DNA of 64,000 bases from Paenibacillaceae bacterium (GTDB lineage Bacteria > Bacillota > Bacilli > Paenibacillales > Paenibacillaceae), in contig CAAFUF010000024.1 in NCBI GenBank assembly GCA_900766135.1, positions 99,426-163,425 of the forward strand, written 5' to 3'. Positions 61,213 through 64,000 of this stretch are shown here, one piece after another (position 1 is the stretch's first letter; each line of letters begins with the position of its first letter). The position numbers and the translations under genes were made by a program. The notes below the pieces were generated by a model. The model saw only the letters and a list, made by a program, of their open reading frames with translations, had not been told where the DNA came from and ran no database searches.

Positions 61213-61225
61213 ATGGAGGTATGAG

Positions 61226-62518
61226 ATGCAGACCCAAACTCTTGAAACACCGAGTATGAACGTGTTCGAACAGCTAGAATCGGAGGTCCGAAGCTATTGC
61301 CGAAACTTCAGAACGGTTTTTCACAAGGCACAAAATGCCAAGCTTTGGGATACGAAAGATAGAGAATATATCGATTTTTTTGCAGGTGCCGGTGCTTTGA
61401 ATTACGGACATAACAATCGAAAGATCCGCGATAAGCTGATCTCTTACTTGCTTGAGGACGGCGTGACCCATAGTTTGGATATGGCGACCCATGCCAAAGA
61501 ACAATTTCTGAGCAAATTTGATGAAGTTATAATGAAGCCGCGCGGGTGGCAATACAAAGTGATGTTTCCGGGGCCGACAGGGACCAATGCTGTGGAGAGT
61601 GCCTTAAAAATCGCTCGCAAAGTGACGGGGCGCTCGACCGTTATCAGCTTTACCAATGCCTTCCATGGGATGACGCTAGGTTCGCTGGCTGTCACGGGTA
61701 ATGCATTTAAGCGTAAAGGGGCGGGAATCGATTTGCCTCACTCCGTCTTCATGCCCTATGACGGGTATTTCGGTGAAGACGTCGATACGATTCACTATAT
61801 GGAGAAGCTTCTTGATGATCCAGGAAGCGGAGTGCCATTGCCTGCTGCTGTTATTGTGGAGGCGGTTCAAGGCGAAGGAGGGCTGGGTGCCGCTTCAGAC
61901 GACTGGCTTCAAAGGCTGGAACTTCTTTGTAATAAAAAGGGGATTATGTTCATTCTGGACGACATTCAAATGGGCTGCGGCCGCACGGGGCCGTTTTTCA
62001 GCTTCGAGACGTCCGGGATCGTGCCTGATATCATTTGCCTATCTAAATCCATCGGCGGTTATGGCTTACCGCTAGCTCTAACTTTAATCAAACCAGAGTT
62101 GGATGCGTGGAAGCCAGGTGAGCACAACGGAACTTTTCGCGGGAACAATCTCGGGTTTGTCGGGGCTTCGGAGGCACTGGATTACTGGAAAACCGAGACC
62201 TTTCGCGAGCAAATTGAAGGCAAGGCAACCCGGATCGATTCCTCCCTGCGCCGGATGATCGAGCGGAAGCCTGAGCTGAAAGGCAAACATCGCGGAAAAG
62301 GAATGATTCAGGGCATTGCCTTTGAACAGCCGGGTTTGGCGGAAAGATTGTCCGAATTGGCTTTTGAATCGGGGTTGATCCTGGAAACCTCAGGCCCATG
62401 CAGCGAAGTGGCAAAATTAATGCCGCCGCTAACGATCGAAATTTCGACGCTTGAACAAGGTCTTGAAATACTGGAACACTGCATGAACCAATTAGCTGCT
62501 GAGGAGGCCTCTTCATGA
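61226..62518 (+). CDS. ectB: Diaminobutyrate-2-oxoglutarate aminotransferase
   Basis: A 430-residue class III PLP aminotransferase that makes 2,4-diaminobutyrate from aspartate semialdehyde. The start at 61226 follows GGAGG at six bases. MFPGPTGTNAVESALKIARK binds the PLP phosphate and Lys274 in CLSKSIGGYGLPLAL forms the Schiff base. ILDDIQMGCGRTGPFFSFE holds the Asp that contacts the PLP nitrogen. The terminal ATGA overlap with ectC links their translation. Confidence 0.95.
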   Translation: MQTQTLETPSMNVFEQLESEVRSYCRNFRTVFHKAQNAKLWDTKDREYIDFFAGAGALNYGHNNRKIRDKLISYLLEDGVTHSLDMATHAKEQFLSKFDEVIMKPRGWQYKVMFPGPTGTNAVESALKIARKVTGRSTVISFTNAFHGMTLGSLAVTGNAFKRKGAGIDLPHSVFMPYDGYFGEDVDTIHYMEKLLDDPGSGVPLPAAVIVEAVQGEGGLGAASDDWLQRLELLCNKKGIMFILDDIQMGCGRTGPFFSFETSGIVPDIICLSKSIGGYGLPLALTLIKPELDAWKPGEHNGTFRGNNLGFVGASEALDYWKTETFREQIEGKATRIDSSLRRMIERKPELKGKHRGKGMIQGIAFEQPGLAERLSELAFESGLILETSGPCSEVAKLMPPLTIEISTLEQGLEILEHCMNQLAAEEASS

Positions 62519-62892
62519 TTGTAAAACATCTTAACCATATCGTTGGAACGGTTGATGACGTAGATGCGGAAACCTGGAACTCTCGAAGATTACTCCTGGC
62601 TAAAGACAAGATGGGGTTTTCATTAAACGATACCCTGATTAAAGAAGGTACGGAAACGCTGATCTGGTACAAAAATCATGTTGAAGCGGTTTATTGCATC
62701 GAGGGGGAAGGGGAAATCGAGGTGATTGGGGGTGAAACCTATCCGATTTCACCGGGCATGATGTATGCGCTGAACGGCCATGAGAAGCATTATTTACGGG
62801 CTCAGTCGCAATTGCGAGTGATATGCGTGTTTAATCCGCCGCTTTCGGGTCGGGAGGTTCATGATCCAGATGGGACTTATCCTTTGCTGTAA
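62515..62892 (+). CDS. ectC: Ectoine synthase
   Basis: A 125-residue cupin that cyclises N-gamma-acetyl-diaminobutyrate to ectoine with loss of water. MIVKHLNHIVGTVDDVDAETWNSRRLLLAKDKMGFS is the classical EctC N-terminus. HVEAVYCIEGEGEIEVI carries the metal-binding Glu and Tyr, and ALNGHEKHYLRA the metal-ligand His. Its start overlaps the ectB stop by 4 bp. Length is standard (about 125-135). Confidence 0.95.
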   Translation: MIVKHLNHIVGTVDDVDAETWNSRRLLLAKDKMGFSLNDTLIKEGTETLIWYKNHVEAVYCIEGEGEIEVIGGETYPISPGMMYALNGHEKHYLRAQSQLRVICVFNPPLSGREVHDPDGTYPLL

Positions 62893-62936
62893 CTCGTACG
62901 AATACATTTATTTCATTATAGAAGGGATGAAGTGAA

Positions 62937-63845
62937 ATGAGCGGTACAGAACTCTCAGTACAAGTCGATTTTTCTAAGGATGTCTATCCTTCCCGAATCC
63001 ATACGGAGCCGCAATGGCTGCCACGCCAGGATCCGGTAGTGTATTCCGAATGGAACTCGGAGAGTCCGATCCTTAAGGAGCAGTTAGCGTTTTACCAGAA
63101 GAACGGATACTTATTCTTGGAAGGTTTCTTAGCTGAAGATGAATTAAGAGGGTATCAAAAAGAGGCCCGCCAATTGCAAGAGTCGTCGCGGCAACAGCAG
63201 GCGGACGAGATTATTCGCGAACCTGGCGGAGATGAAGTGCGGTCCATTTTCGCAATCCACCGAAGTCAACCGGCGTTTCGCGAGCTTTCGCAGCATCCGA
63301 AACTGCTGGCAATTATTGAATTCCTCTTAGGCAGCTCCGTTTACATCCATCAATCCCGGATCAATTATAAACCGGGGTTTACGGGAAAGGAATTTTATTG
63401 GCATTCGGATTTTGAGACTTGGCATGTCGAGGACGGGATGCCCCGTATGCGTGCACTAAGCTGCTCCATAGCGTTAGAGGACAATTATTCCTTTAACGGC
63501 CCGCTGATGGTGCTTCCCGGTTCGCAGCAAATCTTTGTTCCCTGCATCGGCCAGACGCCGGATAATCATTATAAAGAGTCGTTGCGTAAACAGCAGTATG
63601 GCGTACCGGACCACGAAAGCCTCACCGAACTTGTGAAACGCTACGGCATTGATACGCCCGTGGGCCCGGCGGGTTCGATCCTGCTCTTTGATTGCAATAT
63701 CATGCACGGATCAAACAGTAATATTACACCGTACCCGAGAAGCAATGTATTTATGGTATATAACAGTGTGGAGAACAGGGTGGTACCTCCGTATTCCGGC
63801 CAAAACCCTAGGCCCGAATATATTGCGACGCGTAAGGGGCTCTAG
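62937..63845 (+). CDS. ectD: Ectoine 5-hydroxylase
   Basis: A 302-residue Fe(II)/2-oxoglutarate dioxygenase that converts ectoine to 5-hydroxyectoine. The iron ligands His156-x-Asp158 (WHSDFETWHVEDGMP) and His257 (IMHGSNSNITPYPRSN) have the 101-residue spacing known from the characterised enzyme. NPRPEYIATRKGL is at the C-terminus. GAAGGGATGAAG precedes the ATG. It is 44 bp after ectC and closes the operon. Its presence allows the product to be hydroxyectoine, also useful at high temperature or desiccation. Confidence 0.95.
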   Translation: MSGTELSVQVDFSKDVYPSRIHTEPQWLPRQDPVVYSEWNSESPILKEQLAFYQKNGYLFLEGFLAEDELRGYQKEARQLQESSRQQQADEIIREPGGDEVRSIFAIHRSQPAFRELSQHPKLLAIIEFLLGSSVYIHQSRINYKPGFTGKEFYWHSDFETWHVEDGMPRMRALSCSIALEDNYSFNGPLMVLPGSQQIFVPCIGQTPDNHYKESLRKQQYGVPDHESLTELVKRYGIDTPVGPAGSILLFDCNIMHGSNSNITPYPRSNVFMVYNSVENRVVPPYSGQNPRPEYIATRKGL

Positions 63846-63852
63846 CCGATTG

Positions 63853-63886
63853 AAAAGCCGTCATCCCACGGGGATGACGGCTTTTT
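63853..63886 (+). terminator. Terminator of ehuBCDA-ectABCD
   Basis: AAAAGCCGTCATCCC and GGGATGACGGCTTTTT pair around ACG. A near-perfect intrinsic terminator. Confidence 0.95.
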
Positions 63887-63889
63887 GCA

Positions 63890-64000
63890 GTACGCCCAGC
63901 ATGGGCGTCATCTCTAGGGTGAAAGTCCCGAACGGGGGCTGGCGAGCGCCTACCGTAGCCAAGGGTAAGGGTGTCCGTCGCGAGACGGAATCCGGAGGAA
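63890..64000 (+). mobile_element. Group II intron, 5' part (cut by window edge)
   Basis: After GTACG, a GCCCAGCATGGGC hairpin and the segments AGGGTGAAAGTCCCGAA and GGGTGTCCGTCGCGAGACGG followed by AATCCGGAGGAA are the conserved domain I blocks of bacterial group II introns. The 5' end begins three bases after the ectD terminator T-run. An intron-encoded reverse transcriptase/maturase would lie outside the window. The exact 5' boundary and intron class are not proven. Confidence 0.72.

Overview
The window is 64 kb of a GC-rich, endospore-forming member of the Bacillales, most likely Paenibacillus or a close relative. This rests on two GerA/GerB/GerC germinant-receptor operons, an alpha/beta-type small acid-soluble spore protein, a YheC/D-type ATP-grasp protein, several YesM/YesN-like and AraC-like regulators, Fur boxes of the classical type, strong AGGAGG-type ribosome binding sites, and a glucuronoxylan locus of Paenibacillus style. 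No rRNA, tRNA, CRISPR array or prophage was seen. The genus is an inference.

Layout. 1-3.0 kb: tail of a glycosyltransferase, an ATP-grasp spore protein, and a MarR-MFS efflux pair with a clear autoregulatory promoter. 3.1-7.0 kb: germinant-receptor operon in the order A-C-B behind a plausible sigma-G promoter. 7.0-15.4 kb: a DECR-type dienoyl-CoA reductase, a small unknown protein, a secreted GH8 glucanase with an F5/8C module, a large SWIM-SNF2 helicase, an FHA-winged-helix fusion regulator and a membrane-anchored GDPD enzyme. 15.4-21.2 kb: Fur-controlled btr-feuA-feuB-feuC-besA, a bacillibactin uptake locus with the gene content of Bacillus subtilis and no ATPase gene. 21.3-28.9 kb: a secreted Met/His-rich unknown protein with an ABC exporter and two-component system, then a second three-gene ABC-2 exporter. 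28.95-29.15 kb: a symmetric, nested palindromic intergenic repeat. 29.2-32.4 kb: a second Fur-controlled siderophore importer, two permeases divergent from a lipoprotein, again without ATPase. 32.4-37.8 kb: a YitT protein, a second germinant-receptor operon in the order B-A-C, and a divergent SASP gene.

37.8-49.7 kb: glutaminase, then an alpha-glucuronidase (GH67) sugar-uptake locus (solute-binding lipoprotein, NIF3-like protein, AguA, two permeases, YesM/YesN-type two-component system, Gfo/Idh/MocA oxidoreductase). 49.8-52 kb: a TipAS-type MerR regulator with its 19-bp-spacer promoter, and an M29 aminopeptidase. 52.0-54.4 kb: sqdB-sqdX, the two-gene sulfolipid (SQDG) pathway, unexpected in a non-photosynthetic spore former. 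54.5-57.1 kb: an acyl-CoA synthetase with a FapR-like operator over its -35 region, a small helical protein, and a cysteine-rich MarR regulator with a palindromic operator.

57.3-63.9 kb: a sigma-A promoter, a c-di-AMP (ydaO-type) riboswitch and two tandem terminators precede ehuB-ehuC-ehuD-ehuA-ectA-ectB-ectC-ectD. This single apparent transcription unit combines ectoine/hydroxyectoine uptake with ectoine synthesis and hydroxylation, placing the whole system under second-messenger control linked to osmolarity and K+. Three bases beyond its terminator the 5' end of a group II intron begins and runs off the window.

Integration: the window is a chromosomal stretch of metabolic and stress modules. 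Iron is handled by two ATPase-less importers that must borrow an ATPase from elsewhere, osmotic stress by the ect/ehu operon, plant polysaccharide by GH8 and GH67, and germination by two receptor operons.
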